Assembly: GCA_017461245.1 (NCBI GenBank)
Contig: JAFTYW010000028.1
Location: 1-47,480 of the forward strand
Direction of reading: 5' to 3'
Length of the DNA stretch: 47,480 bases
Source: Oscillospiraceae bacterium
GTDB lineage: Bacteria; Bacillota; Clostridia; Oscillospirales; Ruminococcaceae
The notes under the pieces are model-generated. The model was given only the letters and a program-made list of their open reading frames with translations. It did not search any database and had not been told where the DNA came from. Of this stretch, positions 17,383-26,656 are shown one piece after another. The stretch's first letter is position 1, and every line of letters starts with the position of its first letter. A program made the translations under genes and the position numbers.

Positions 17383-17885
17383 TTTGCGTCATCTCCGTAA
17401 ACATACCAAACAAAGCTTTTTAAAAGCTCATCGGGGTACATATCCAAAAGTTTCTGTGGCACTATCTCAGTTATCTTGTATCCGTTTTTATCGTAAAACC
17501 TCACAGCACGAGCATTGATCTTATTAACGCACCAATAAATGTTTTTAAGGCCAAGCTCACAAATTCCCTTTTCTAAAATAGCCTTCATTCCCCAGCCCGA
17601 CGCGCCTGTTCCCATAGTCTTTTTGCGGACTGTGATGGCAAACTCGGCATAGCCCGCCTCTTTGTCTATATGCTTCAGGCTGACCGTTCCGAGATACTCG
17701 TCACTATCGTCAGCAATAGCAAGATTCAAATCGATTTGGCTTGTCTGGCTGTAGGTTATAAAGCCCTTGCAATCCTCAATGGTCTTTTCCTTGAAGTTTG
17801 AATAAAGGTCCTTTACAACATCATCGTCGTGCATCCATTCGAGCATAAAGGGAGCATCCTTTTGCTCAAGCATTCTAAGTTTCAT
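17379..17885 (-). CDS. GNAT-family N-acetyltransferase
   Basis: A 168-residue RimJ/RimL-like acetyltransferase. Conserved elements are the N-terminal LRMLEQKDAPFMLEWM, the strand EYLGTVSLKHID, the acetyl-CoA loop region RKKTMGTGASGWGMKAIL, and NARAVRFYDKNGYK near the end. In this locus an attractive role is N-acetylation of the 3-amino sugar made by the FdtA/FdtB-like pair, since no hexapeptide FdtC-type acetyltransferase is present; this is inference from context. It is translationally coupled to the glycerophosphotransferase-like gene. Confidence 0.85.
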   Translation of the reverse strand: MKLRMLEQKDAPFMLEWMHDDDVVKDLYSNFKEKTIEDCKGFITYSQTSQIDLNLAIADDSDEYLGTVSLKHIDKEAGYAEFAITVRKKTMGTGASGWGMKAILEKGICELGLKNIYWCVNKINARAVRFYDKNGYKITEIVPQKLLDMYPDELLKSFVWYVYGDDAK

Positions 17886-17908
17886 TTTGCGCCTCGTTTC
17901 AGATAGTT

Positions 17909-19351
17909 TTAACGGTTTTTTATTGTTTTAAATACACCTAACAGCTTGTTTCTGAAAATAAACATCACAACAAGCACCAAAAGAGTAATAACAATTCTCC
18001 ACACAAGGTAATCATAAAGCAACATGCCCAGACCCGACGCCGCAACAAACAGAACAAAGATGCCAAGCAGCGCCTTTATATTGTAGGCATCGCTGACAGC
18101 TCGCCCATGGTTTATAAGCCCTCTCACCGCAAGATAGTTGCAGAAAGCAAACAGAATATAACTTACAAAGGTTGTATATCCTGCCGCAACAAACGAGATC
18201 TTGGGAATGAGCCAAGCATTGAGAACTATGTTGACCACAGCAGACGCTATTGACGCAAGCGCCAAAAGCTTTTTCTCCTCGTAATAAAACTCGAGGTTTA
18301 TAAAGAGCTGAGAATAATACAGAAGCAGGATACTCATTGCAACAGGGGCGACTACGGGAATTGCATCAACGTACTGCGGGCCCGCCATTACAAGAATTAT
18401 CTCGGGAGCGTACCAAATAACCGCCAAAAGCAGAATGCCGAGAAGCACCGCTATACCGCAAGCAACGCCTTGATTATCCTTTGCCTTTCCCTCTTTAAGT
18501 TTTCCATAAAACCACGGAACATACGAGCCGTTTATAGAATTTAACACAAAGGTCAATATCATGGCAAGGTTAAAGGCAACGCCGTACATTGCCGCCGCCT
18601 CAGTTCCGCAGTAGTGGTTTATCATAATTCTATCGCTCTGGTTAAAGACAACCTGCGAAAGATAATAGACAAGCAAAGGAACATTAAAGCCCAGCGCATA
18701 GCTCCAGAGCTCCTTGTCATAAAGCTTTTTGCCCTTTAAGATGTTATAAACAAAGAAAAATCCACCTACTGCGATATAGGCAAATGCATAGCCCAAAATT
18801 CTTGCTATACCCTTTTCCTCGGTAAGTGTTACCAGCACAAAAGCCGCTATAGGAGCAACAAGTGAGTTTACCAGCGTAACAATAACCACGCTTTTGTACT
18901 TATACTCAAAGCGATTTTTTGCCATCCACAGCTGTAGCGAGCAGGTAAACAGAATTTCAAGAAGCATTACGACCATAAGGTAGGTAGGCATCTCGAAAAA
19001 CTGGTTAAACCAATCGCTGAACGGAATATATATTCCAAGGAAGGCGGCCGTAAGCATTATGCATATTCCTTGAATTGAGGAAACATACTCGCTCCTCCGC
19101 TGTTCATACTTTACCATGGCGGTTGAGAACGAGCCATAGGCAAGGTTGAGAGTTACGAATATCGTAATAATATTTGACCACGACTGGTATACAGTATACT
19201 GGCCGTACTGGTCGGTTGTGAGAAGCCTCGTAAACAGAGGCAAAGTAAAGAACGAGAGGCAGCGCTGCAGAATACTGCATATTGCATATGCAGTTGAAAC
19301 CTTGACGGTAAGCGGAATAGCTTGCCATTTTTTTCGAATTTTTGAAATCAT
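17909..19351 (-). CDS. Wzx-like polysaccharide flippase
   Basis: A 480-residue polytopic protein of the MOP superfamily with about 12-14 hydrophobic helices. It opens KVSTAYAICSILQRCLSFF and FTLPLFTRLLTTDQYGQY, typical of oligosaccharide flippases. LVYYLSQVVFNQSDRIMINHYCG mid-protein is another hallmark. It should move undecaprenyl-diphosphate-linked repeat units across the membrane for polymerisation by the Wzy-like protein encoded upstream at 23043-24749. The start is ATG 19351. Confidence 0.9.
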   Translation of the reverse strand: MISKIRKKWQAIPLTVKVSTAYAICSILQRCLSFFTLPLFTRLLTTDQYGQYTVYQSWSNIITIFVTLNLAYGSFSTAMVKYEQRRSEYVSSIQGICIMLTAAFLGIYIPFSDWFNQFFEMPTYLMVVMLLEILFTCSLQLWMAKNRFEYKYKSVVIVTLVNSLVAPIAAFVLVTLTEEKGIARILGYAFAYIAVGGFFFVYNILKGKKLYDKELWSYALGFNVPLLVYYLSQVVFNQSDRIMINHYCGTEAAAMYGVAFNLAMILTFVLNSINGSYVPWFYGKLKEGKAKDNQGVACGIAVLLGILLLAVIWYAPEIILVMAGPQYVDAIPVVAPVAMSILLLYYSQLFINLEFYYEEKKLLALASIASAVVNIVLNAWLIPKISFVAAGYTTFVSYILFAFCNYLAVRGLINHGRAVSDAYNIKALLGIFVLFVAASGLGMLLYDYLVWRIVITLLVLVVMFIFRNKLLGVFKTIKNR

Positions 19352-19397
19352 TTAACAGAAAATCCTTTCAAAATGATTTTTGAAGAGCATTTATCTA

Positions 19398-20483
19398 TCA
19401 GGAAATTTTCCATATATCTTTAATCGGCAGTTTTTTCTGAAGCAGATCAAGCATTCTGCCGACAGTATTTTCATAAATGAAGTAAATTGCGACTCCCGCG
19501 GCATAAATCAAAATTGCGCTTACAAAAACATGCGCTGTCATAGTCAGCGCAGAGGTTTTGACATACCGCGGAATATTTATAAATCTGAAAAAGAAGGCGT
19601 GGGTTAAAAAAACGGTAAAGCTTGCTTTTGCAACAAAGTTTACTGCCCTTAAGTTGCCCAGCTTTATTCTCTTAAAAATCAAAAACACAACAGCAGCAAG
19701 GGCTATAACAAGTGGATTGTTGTACGCCCAGACCACCTTTCCTATTGAAAGGGAGCGTAGGATGTTTAACTTTGCCCAAACAAAAAGCGCGGCAACAAGC
19801 AGCAGGAGCGCTAAAAGCAGTTTTTTAAGAGAGGGACTTACATTAAATCTTCTGATGCAGGCGCCTACTATATACATCATTATAAAATTAACTATGGTAT
19901 AGCCGCCCTGTCCGCCGGAGTTACTTACCGGGCTAAGACCAAAAAGGCTCTTGTCTAACACTGTTCCTGCAACACTTATAAAGGTTTGATAAACCGAGAA
20001 AATTAAAATCAGCAGCGCAAGGAAAACCTTAAGCTTTTTATCAGACATCGAATTTAAAAGCAAATTTATATAGGGAGAAACTATATAGAGAACACAGAAC
20101 AAGACCACAAAATAGTTTTCGGGGATAGCGGCATAAAAGAGGTCTCTAAACGAAAAACTTTTATTTATAGCGCGGTTTGCAAGGTAAATGGCAATGTTCA
20201 TTACCACCACCTCGGTAACAAGGCCTATGGGCTTCCAAAGGGTTCTGTTATCCGATCCGCTCATAAAAAAGCCGCTTATCATAACAAAAACGTTGACAGC
20301 GCAGATTGCGGCACATTCAAGCAAGATCAGAATGTTCTGGTTAAGCGAGCCCCCTGCAACAGCCGCAAAGCCGCCGCCTATAGACGAATTGTTATAGTGC
20401 AGAATTATTACACCCAAAATCGCCAAAATCCGCAAAAGCTCAATATTCGAGCTACGCGCAGGCTTAGTGGTTTTTTGTTCCAT
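19398..20483 (-). CDS. Membrane-bound acyltransferase family 3 (OafA/YrhL-like)
   Basis: A 361-residue integral membrane protein with about ten helices. The N-terminal motif RSSNIELLRILAILGVIILHY contains the R/E...R and catalytic-site H expected of acyltransferase 3. VNAFVMISGFF-like VNVFVMISGFFMSG follows. Such proteins O-acetylate or otherwise acylate surface sugars. It lies between the aminotransferase and flippase genes and so probably decorates the repeat unit. Which sugar and acyl group are involved is unknown. Confidence 0.88.
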   Translation of the reverse strand: MEQKTTKPARSSNIELLRILAILGVIILHYNNSSIGGGFAAVAGGSLNQNILILLECAAICAVNVFVMISGFFMSGSDNRTLWKPIGLVTEVVVMNIAIYLANRAINKSFSFRDLFYAAIPENYFVVLFCVLYIVSPYINLLLNSMSDKKLKVFLALLILIFSVYQTFISVAGTVLDKSLFGLSPVSNSGGQGGYTIVNFIMMYIVGACIRRFNVSPSLKKLLLALLLLVAALFVWAKLNILRSLSIGKVVWAYNNPLVIALAAVVFLIFKRIKLGNLRAVNFVAKASFTVFLTHAFFFRFINIPRYVKTSALTMTAHVFVSAILIYAAGVAIYFIYENTVGRMLDLLQKKLPIKDIWKIS

Positions 20484-20502
20484 AACTACTCCTTAGAGGC
20501 TG

Positions 20503-21597
20503 TTAAAATTCATTAATAGCATCAATTACATACTGGATCTGCTCGTCTGTCATTTTGTAATACATAGGTAAGCTTAGCTGAGTTGCACTGATCTCCTCAG
20601 CGATAGGCAGGTCGCCCTGCTTTAAACCTAAGTCCTTATAGCAGTCCTGCAGGTGCATTGCGATGGGGTAGTGTTTATTTGTTCCTATACCGCGACTTTC
20701 AAGATAAGCGGCAAGCTCATCTCTCTTTTCTGTACGGACGGCAAAAATATGCCATACGGGATCTGTAGTTTCGGGAACATACGGAAGAATGATTTTATCA
20801 TTCTTAATTCCGTCAAGATATTTCTTGGCGGTTTCTCTGCGGTTATCGTTCACCTTGTCCATAAGGGGAAGTTTTGCTGAGAGAAACGCTGCCTGAAGCT
20901 CGTCAAGACGGGAGTTTACACCCTTGTAGATATGGTGATACTTATAATCAGAGCCGTAATTTCCAAGAGCGCGAATCTTGTCAGCAACCTCTTTGTTGTT
21001 TGTAACGGTGGCGCCAGCGTCGCCAAGTGCGCCGAGGTTTTTACCGGGATAGAAGCTAAATCCCGCAGCATCACCAAACGAGCCGATCACCTTGCCCTTA
21101 TAGGTTGCACCGTGAGCCTGAGCGCAGTCCTCAATAACCTTGAGGTTGTATTTGTTTGCGATTTCCATAATGGGATCCATATCGCAGGGCTGGCCGTAAA
21201 GGTGAACGGGCATGATCGCCTTGGTTTTGCCGGTAATTTTCTCCTCGATCAAGGCAGGATCGATGTTATATGTGTTTATATCGGGCTCTACAAAAACGGG
21301 AGTCGCGCCGACATATGTTACGGCAAGAGCGGTTGCAATATAGGTGTTGGACGGAACGATAACCTCATCCCCTTCGCCTATTTCAAAGGCGCGCAGGGCG
21401 AGCATAAGGGCATCAAGCCCGTTGCCGACGCCGATGCAGTACTCGCTCTCGCAGAACTTTGCAAAGGCCTCCTCAAAGGCTTTATCCTCTTTTCCGTCAA
21501 TATACCAGCTATTTTTAAGTACACGTTCAAAAGCACCGCGAAGCTCAGCATTAAGCTCCTGTTCAAGCGGCAAAAAGCTAACAAAGGGCACCTTCAT
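20503..21597 (-). CDS. fdtB: DegT/DnrJ/EryC1/StrS sugar aminotransferase (FdtB-like)
   Basis: 364 residues, complete. It is a PLP enzyme that transaminates a nucleotide-linked keto sugar. The Lys expected to bind PLP is K186 in [15 protein letters not shown], and [11 protein letters not shown] carries the cofactor-contacting Asp. Family opening [13 protein letters not shown] and [18 protein letters not shown] is clear. It lies 21 bp after the FdtA-like isomerase, so the likely substrate is dTDP-3-keto-6-deoxyhexose, giving a dTDP-3-amino-3,6-dideoxyhexose. Galacto (Fuc3N) and gluco (Qui3N) products cannot be told apart by eye. Confidence 0.88.
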   Translation of the reverse strand: MKVPFVSFLPLEQELNAELRGAFERVLKNSWYIDGKEDKAFEEAFAKFCESEYCIGVGNGLDALMLALRAFEIGEGDEVIVPSNTYIATALAVTYVGATPVFVEPDINTYNIDPALIEEKITGKTKAIMPVHLYGQPCDMDPIMEIANKYNLKVIEDCAQAHGATYKGKVIGSFGDAAGFSFYPGKNLGALGDAGATVTNNKEVADKIRALGNYGSDYKYHHIYKGVNSRLDELQAAFLSAKLPLMDKVNDNRRETAKKYLDGIKNDKIILPYVPETTDPVWHIFAVRTEKRDELAAYLESRGIGTNKHYPIAMHLQDCYKDLGLKQGDLPIAEEISATQLSLPMYYKMTDEQIQYVIDAINEF

Positions 21598-21618
21598 TTT
21601 TATTTTCCTCCCTGCAAA

Positions 21619-22026
21619 TTACTGTTTGTTTTGATTTACAAACTGCTTAAACTTATCATAGTCGCGGATATAGTCAGCCTCGTCGTAATACTCCGACGCA
21701 AGCACAAGCAAAACAGCGTCGGGAGAAAAGTCGTACATCTCTCGCCACATATTGTTTGCTATATAGAGGCCCTCGTAGGGCTTGTCCAGTACAACCTCGG
21801 CGGTGTCAGTTCCGTCATCAAGGTGTATCTTGCAGCTTCCCTTAACGCAGACTAAGATCTGCTCAAGGTTAAGGTGGGCGTGAAAGCCGCGACGCACTCC
21901 CTCAAGAGTGTCGTAAATATAATATACCCTTCTTATTTCAAAGGGCAGGTCCTTAAGTTGCTCTATGGCAACAAGCTGACCTCTATCATCTCCGTGGGGA
22001 GCAAATGTATATTTTTTTACTTCCAT
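21619..22026 (-). CDS. fdtA: dTDP-4-keto-6-deoxyhexose 3,4-ketoisomerase (FdtA/QdtA-like cupin)
   Basis: 135 residues, a small cupin of the FdtA/WxcM family. It opens with HGDDRGQLVAIEQ and has the active-site pattern RRGFHAHLNLEQILVCVKGS with two histidines. It ends in the tail LASEYYDEADYIRDY. It would convert the RmlB product dTDP-4-keto-6-deoxyglucose to the 3-keto sugar for the aminotransferase encoded next. I choose ATG 22026; a TTG at 22035 is closer to the AAAGGTG SD and cannot be excluded. With rmlA and rmlB upstream the pathway to the amino sugar is complete. Confidence 0.88.
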   Translation of the reverse strand: MEVKKYTFAPHGDDRGQLVAIEQLKDLPFEIRRVYYIYDTLEGVRRGFHAHLNLEQILVCVKGSCKIHLDDGTDTAEVVLDKPYEGLYIANNMWREMYDFSPDAVLLVLASEYYDEADYIRDYDKFKQFVNQNKQ

Positions 22027-22050
22027 TACAGTCAATCACACCTTTTATAG

Positions 22051-23001
22051 TCAAAAACTAAGTAAATTCTTTAGTCTGTCCAAATCGCTGTGCGCACAGG
22101 CTACTTGTTTGTTTTTAACAAGTTTCTTCTGACCTGCTATTTTAATGCAAAGTACGGGATGGGTAAGCAACTTTTTCAAAAGCCGTCTACGCCTATCAGA
22201 AATAACCAAATTACAAAACAAAATATCCACATACGGATTATTAGGGAACATCCTTTTTAGCTTTTTTACAGCCTGTATGCTCTCATTTTTAAGAATTTCA
22301 TCCCATTTTGATTTTCTGGCGGTCGAAATTCCTGTTCCATCCTCATACCAGACAATATTCCGGTCAAAATACTGGATATTAACGCCGTCCGCCAAAGCAA
22401 AGGCGGTTGAGCTTGAATCCTCTGTATATCTGCAGACATCAAGAACCTGCTCAAAATATTTTTTTGCCGTCACGGTCTTGCGAAAATATGCCGCACCAAT
22501 AATCCAGTCACAGCCAAAAAACGCCGTATTTTTTGTTTTTAACTGCTTGTCCGGAGCATAAAGCTGCGGTCTTAAGGGCGAGCCATATTGCCTTGTCAGC
22601 TTAACATTGCCGTTTTCATTTGAATAAAACACAGCATTGCCAAAAGAAACACCTGCTTCATTTTTTTCGGCAAAGTCATAGAAATCCTTTAAAACCGTTT
22701 TATCAAAGAGAATGTCTCCGGGGGAGGTTATAAAAACATATTTTCCCTTGGCGGCACAAACAGCATCAAAACAGTTTTTAACAGTTCCGCCGTTTTCGGC
22801 GTGCTCAAGAATTTTATAGTCGGTTATGCCCTTCTCTCTAAAAAATTCAGACAGCCAGACAAAATCCTTCTCTTTTGAGGCATCGTCGGTAATTATTATT
22901 TCAAACGAAACATCCTCTTGGGCACACGCCGCGGCAAGAGTCGCTTTCAGCTTTTGATTATCGGGATTATAAGTTGCAACTATAATAGAAACTTCCGGCA
23001 T
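22051..23001 (-). CDS. Family 2 glycosyltransferase
   Basis: A 316-residue GT-A enzyme: N-terminal PEVSIIVATYNPDNQKLKATL, nucleotide-site FEIIITDDASKEKD, then ENGGTVKNCFDAVCAAKGKYVFITSPGD where a DxD-type acceptor is replaced by SPGD. This variation of the metal-binding motif is unusual but seen in the family. The C-terminal part is basic and lacks transmembrane helices. It presumably adds one sugar of the repeat unit on the cytoplasmic face. Donor and linkage are not predictable. Confidence 0.86.
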   Translation of the reverse strand: MPEVSIIVATYNPDNQKLKATLAAACAQEDVSFEIIITDDASKEKDFVWLSEFFREKGITDYKILEHAENGGTVKNCFDAVCAAKGKYVFITSPGDILFDKTVLKDFYDFAEKNEAGVSFGNAVFYSNENGNVKLTRQYGSPLRPQLYAPDKQLKTKNTAFFGCDWIIGAAYFRKTVTAKKYFEQVLDVCRYTEDSSSTAFALADGVNIQYFDRNIVWYEDGTGISTARKSKWDEILKNESIQAVKKLKRMFPNNPYVDILFCNLVISDRRRRLLKKLLTHPVLCIKIAGQKKLVKNKQVACAHSDLDRLKNLLSF

Positions 23002-23042
23002 TTTTGCACCCCCCGCTTTGTTTTAAGCTTGTTTATTTTTTG

Positions 23043-24749
23043 TTAGAATGCCCACTTCTTTTCTGTTTTTTCAGCCTCGACGAGCTTATCCTCTTTTTCA
23101 AGCTTGTCGTAAGCGTAGAAGAGCGCAAAATACACCCATGCGATCTGGTCAAACATCAGCACCGCCATAACATTAAGAGCAATAAGCGCTATGACCATAA
23201 ATATCGACATTTTATAGAAGTTAAAGCCGCGACTCTTATTTCTTTTCCTTATCGACACGACAAGAATGTAACCGAGAAGGCCGATATATGCCAAAAATCC
23301 TACAAGTCCGCTCTCGGCAAACAGGGCAACAAAGCCAACATCCATCATCTTAGCAACAGCCCATTTACCACCCCAATCAGCGCGGTAAAAGTACACCTTG
23401 CCCTCGGCAAAGCCGTTATATCCATAACCAAACAGCAGCTCTCCATCCATGGCCATTCGCTCTATGGCTGTCCACTGCATGACCCTCGAATATGTTGGAT
23501 TTTCGTAATTAAGCCCAAAATCCTCAGAAAGATCAGAGTGAGGCTTTGAGGGCTGTGAGCTAACAGGAGGCTTTGAGGGCACAGACTGCGAGCTGTTTGC
23601 GCTGGTATTACCGCCAGAACTTATGCTAGCTGCAGAGCTGGTGCTAGCTACAGAGCTTGTGCTGGCCGCAGAACTTGTGCTGGCCGCAGAACTTGTGCTG
23701 ACTGCAGAACTTGTGCTGACCGCAGAACTTGTGCTGACTGCAGAACTTGTGCTGGCTGTAGAACTTGTGCTAGCCGCAGAACTTGTGCTAGCCGCAGAAC
23801 TTGTGCCGGACTCTGAGCTTATCTGAGAAGAACCTACAGGCTCTTTTTCAAACCAACTATCAGGAAATACATCAATAACTGTATTTAAAGATGATTGTGC
23901 AGTTACCACAAGTGCCTGTCCAAATTTCACCTGAACTAATGAAAGACAAACACATAAAACGATCGCTATAGCAACGCTTGCCCACATTTTCTTTACAAAC
24001 TTTACAGGCCTTGTAAGGAAAATAAGTCCAAAAACGCCAAAAAGAGCAAGCCATGCACTTCTTGAAAATGTGCATATAAGCGCAACAAGATTTAATGCAA
24101 TAGCAACCGAATAACGATGCCTATATGTTTGACTCAGTCTGTAATACATAAGAACTAAAACAAACGCGGTATGACATCCATAGCTTATAGCATTTGTGGT
24201 TCCAAATGCTCGGGTTAGCCCCATACGCTCTGTAAGAGAAATGCTTGTGATCGTTTCGGTTATATGTAGCGGAGCCGCCGCATCTATTTCAAAAACAGTC
24301 TGCAAAACTCCTACTACCGACAGAGCAGTAAAACCAAGTATAACAAAATCGATCGCTTTGTTGAATTCCTCTTTGTCATCAATAAGGTCTGCTGCCATTA
24401 CAATGACCAGCACTCTCTCAAAGAAATAGAGAAACATTCGGTTCACTTCATCAAAACCGAACCGCAGATTCACAAGAGAAACCAAAATATTGACTCCCAG
24501 AAAAGCCAAAATGCTTATCGGGGCCGAAAACTTTTTCGTCTTAAACTTTTGATATGCCCAAAAGCCGCACACCAAAACAATAAGCAGTCTTGTTGCGGTT
24601 ATAAGCGGAAGCTTTTCGTGTATCTCAAAAGAGAACTGCTCAGGCAGAATTCCCATAAATCCAAAAAGCAGGAACAAATACCATTTTTTTTGCTTACACG
24701 CCAAAAAAATTATCGGTGTGAGTAGAGCAATGATAATTATATATTCCAT
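23043..24749 (-). CDS. Wzy-like polymerase / O-antigen ligase family with Ser-Thr-Ala repeat loop
   Basis: 568 residues. I start at ATG 24749, which has GGAGG 5 nt upstream; an upstream TTG is rejected. About ten hydrophobic helices, with the long extracytoplasmic loop containing the family segment YGYNGFAEGKVYFYRADW. Within that loop, residues about 312-377 form ten six-residue STSSAA-type units followed by a Ser/Pro-rich stretch, an insertion not expected in this family. The protein should polymerise lipid-linked repeat units after flipping. It is one of the middle genes of the operon. The loop may be a glycosylated or flexible spacer; that is inference. Confidence 0.85.
   Translation of the reverse strand: MEYIIIIALLTPIIFLACKQKKWYLFLLFGFMGILPEQFSFEIHEKLPLITATRLLIVLVCGFWAYQKFKTKKFSAPISILAFLGVNILVSLVNLRFGFDEVNRMFLYFFERVLVIVMAADLIDDKEEFNKAIDFVILGFTALSVVGVLQTVFEIDAAAPLHITETITSISLTERMGLTRAFGTTNAISYGCHTAFVLVLMYYRLSQTYRHRYSVAIALNLVALICTFSRSAWLALFGVFGLIFLTRPVKFVKKMWASVAIAIVLCVCLSLVQVKFGQALVVTAQSSLNTVIDVFPDSWFEKEPVGSSQISSESGTSSAASTSSAASTSSTASTSSAVSTSSAVSTSSAVSTSSAASTSSAASTSSVASTSSAASISSGGNTSANSSQSVPSKPPVSSQPSKPHSDLSEDFGLNYENPTYSRVMQWTAIERMAMDGELLFGYGYNGFAEGKVYFYRADWGGKWAVAKMMDVGFVALFAESGLVGFLAYIGLLGYILVVSIRKRNKSRGFNFYKMSIFMVIALIALNVMAVLMFDQIAWVYFALFYAYDKLEKEDKLVEAEKTEKKWAF
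23619..23810. repeat. 18-bp coding tandem repeat in the polymerase gene
   Basis: About ten imperfect 18-bp units of the type GCAGAACTTGTGCTGGCC, which on the minus strand encode STSSAA variants. Units abut and keep the reading frame, so copy number could vary without frameshift. Confidence 0.85.
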
Positions 24750-24763
24750 TTCACCCTCCAAAA

Positions 24764-25651
24764 TTATCTGAGCTTCCCTCTTACCTTTTTAACCACCAGC
24801 GGCCACGACAGATCGGGATATAAAAGCATAGCCACGGCCTTGTGCAAGAAGCTTTTTCCGTGATAAAGCTTTCTCATTTCAAAACGGCGTTCAAACTTGC
24901 TCGCAAGTTTTTTTGACACCGCGCTGTGTTTTTTAAGAAAATCAAGAACATCCATAGAGGATGTTGTAATTTTTTCAAAGTCAGCCGAATAGTTGACACC
25001 CGTTTCAACGTGAGTGTATAGCTTTTCAGGGTTGATAGTAACCTTACAGCCCTCATTTTGCATAAGCAACCACAAAAGCAGATCATCCGAGCCGTTATGC
25101 TCGATCTTTTCCTGCATCCAGACCTGCGGAATGGCGCTTTTTCTTATAAGACACTGACCGGGAGACCATATCATACAACCTATAGAATAGTAATATTTTG
25201 GCTCAAGTGCCATTTTCTGCTGAGAGACAGAGGTGTATAGCACCTCTTTATAGTTTTCGCTCTCACTCTCGCTATAGCCGTTGGCGATAACCATATCACA
25301 GTCGCCGATAGCTGTAAGCTGAGAGTAAAGCGCGTTGTCGGCGAGCTTGTCGTCCTGATCGAGCATCTGAATGAACTCGCCCTTTGCATTATTGATGCCG
25401 TTAATGCGCGCACCCTGTATTCCAAGATTGTGCGGATTATCTATTACCCTTAAAATATAATCGTCACTTTTTATATCGGGAATTTCTATGGGGATATCGG
25501 GACTGTCGTTAACTAATATCAGCTCAAAATCCTCATTACAAAAGCTTTCTGTTTTTGCCTTAATGGTTGCAACATTGGCATTCATTATGTTGAGCAAATT
25601 CTTTATATGCTTGTTACCTTTGTAAACAGGAACAATTACAGAAATCTGCAT
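24764..25651 (-). CDS. Family 2 glycosyltransferase
   Basis: A 295-residue GT-A protein: ISVIVPVYKGNKHIKNLL, ELILVNDSPD, NPHNLGIQGARINGINNAKG and FIQMLDQDDKLA carrying the DQDD metal-binding motif. The C-terminal region is basic, with a short hydrophobic patch (KAVAMLLYPDLSWPL) suitable for membrane association. It is adjacent to a second family 2 enzyme with 16 bp between them. It should add a repeat-unit sugar; the donor is unknown. Confidence 0.88.
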   Translation of the reverse strand: MQISVIVPVYKGNKHIKNLLNIMNANVATIKAKTESFCNEDFELILVNDSPDIPIEIPDIKSDDYILRVIDNPHNLGIQGARINGINNAKGEFIQMLDQDDKLADNALYSQLTAIGDCDMVIANGYSESESENYKEVLYTSVSQQKMALEPKYYYSIGCMIWSPGQCLIRKSAIPQVWMQEKIEHNGSDDLLLWLLMQNEGCKVTINPEKLYTHVETGVNYSADFEKITTSSMDVLDFLKKHSAVSKKLASKFERRFEMRKLYHGKSFLHKAVAMLLYPDLSWPLVVKKVRGKLR

Positions 25652-25667
25652 ATTTTACCTCCAAGGC

Positions 25668-26633
25668 TTATTTCCAACGATTCACAAATCTATACGCTAC
25701 ACGGATAAATGGACGGAAATAGAAATACAAGATCAACGCTATTTTCAGCTTGCTTTTTATGTTCTTATCCTTAAGCACAGCCTTTCCGTTCGCTTTAAGT
25801 ATGTTTATTGCTTTGCTTGTGCCCTCATTAAACTCCTCTTTTTTGGGAACATTGAGCACAATACGAAGAGCGGCTGCAACAGAGTATGCCGTTGCGGCTG
25901 CTTTTAATTTCTGCGATTTGTCGTGAGCAAACTGCTCGATTTTGTCAACAACGGTCAAAATGTCCATATCTGCAGAGGAAAACTCCCTTGTTGTTATGCT
26001 TCCCTCGTGATGAACATAGCCGTAAAGGCGCGCAGTCGTTTCTGCAATGCGCTCAGCCTTCCAATAGATCTGATAAATTATATCGACATCTTCAAAATAA
26101 AGGCCCTCAGTAAAACGAAGTCCGTCAAATATACTGCGCTTAAATAATTTTCCGCAGGTGCTGGGAAATACCCTCTGATACCACATATCTAAGATCGCAC
26201 TTTCTCTGTCCATAACGGTAACCTCACCATCGCGGACAAACTCTGCGGGAGCGTTGCTGAAGACGTTTGCCTGATAGCAAGATGCCACATCAGCGTTCTT
26301 TTCTTGCATCAGCTCGTACAGGTGCGTGCAGGTGGTGCTATCAAGTAGATCGTCGCTGTCCAGAAACAGAACATAGTCACCCTTTGCAATATCAAGTCCG
26401 GCATTTCGGGCACTTGACGGTCCTCCGTTTTGCTTGTGTATGACCTCGATGCGAGCATCCTTATGTTCCCATTTATCGCAAATACTGCCGCAATTATCAG
26501 GCGAGCCGTCATTAACGAGAACTATCTGAAGGTTTGTCCAGTCCTGAGCTACGATACTTTCTACACAGGCATCGAGCCGGTCCTCTGCACGATACACCGG
26601 CACAATGACAGATATTAGGGGTCTTGTTTCCAT
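25668..26633 (-). CDS. Family 2 glycosyltransferase (EpsJ/CpsJ-like)
   Basis: The 321-residue protein is a canonical GT2 enzyme: LISVIVPVYRAEDRLDACV, LQIVLVNDGSPDN, QNGGPSSARNAGL and YVLFLDSDDLLD with the DSDD metal site. EGLYFEDVDIIYQIYW matches the E-D catalytic-base region. A basic C-terminus ends FYFRPFIRVAYRFVNRWK. Its typical relatives act in capsule and exopolysaccharide synthesis. SD is GAGGG upstream of ATG 26633. Confidence 0.91.
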   Translation of the reverse strand: METRPLISVIVPVYRAEDRLDACVESIVAQDWTNLQIVLVNDGSPDNCGSICDKWEHKDARIEVIHKQNGGPSSARNAGLDIAKGDYVLFLDSDDLLDSTTCTHLYELMQEKNADVASCYQANVFSNAPAEFVRDGEVTVMDRESAILDMWYQRVFPSTCGKLFKRSIFDGLRFTEGLYFEDVDIIYQIYWKAERIAETTARLYGYVHHEGSITTREFSSADMDILTVVDKIEQFAHDKSQKLKAAATAYSVAAALRIVLNVPKKEEFNEGTSKAINILKANGKAVLKDKNIKSKLKIALILYFYFRPFIRVAYRFVNRWK

Positions 26634-26656
26634 ACTTCACCCTCCGACTTTAGCGT

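Noticed and set aside
23619-23810. Regular 18-bp repeats that could suggest a CRISPR array
   Set aside because: Units abut without unique spacers, keep the reading frame and encode STSSAA repeats; no cas genes are present.
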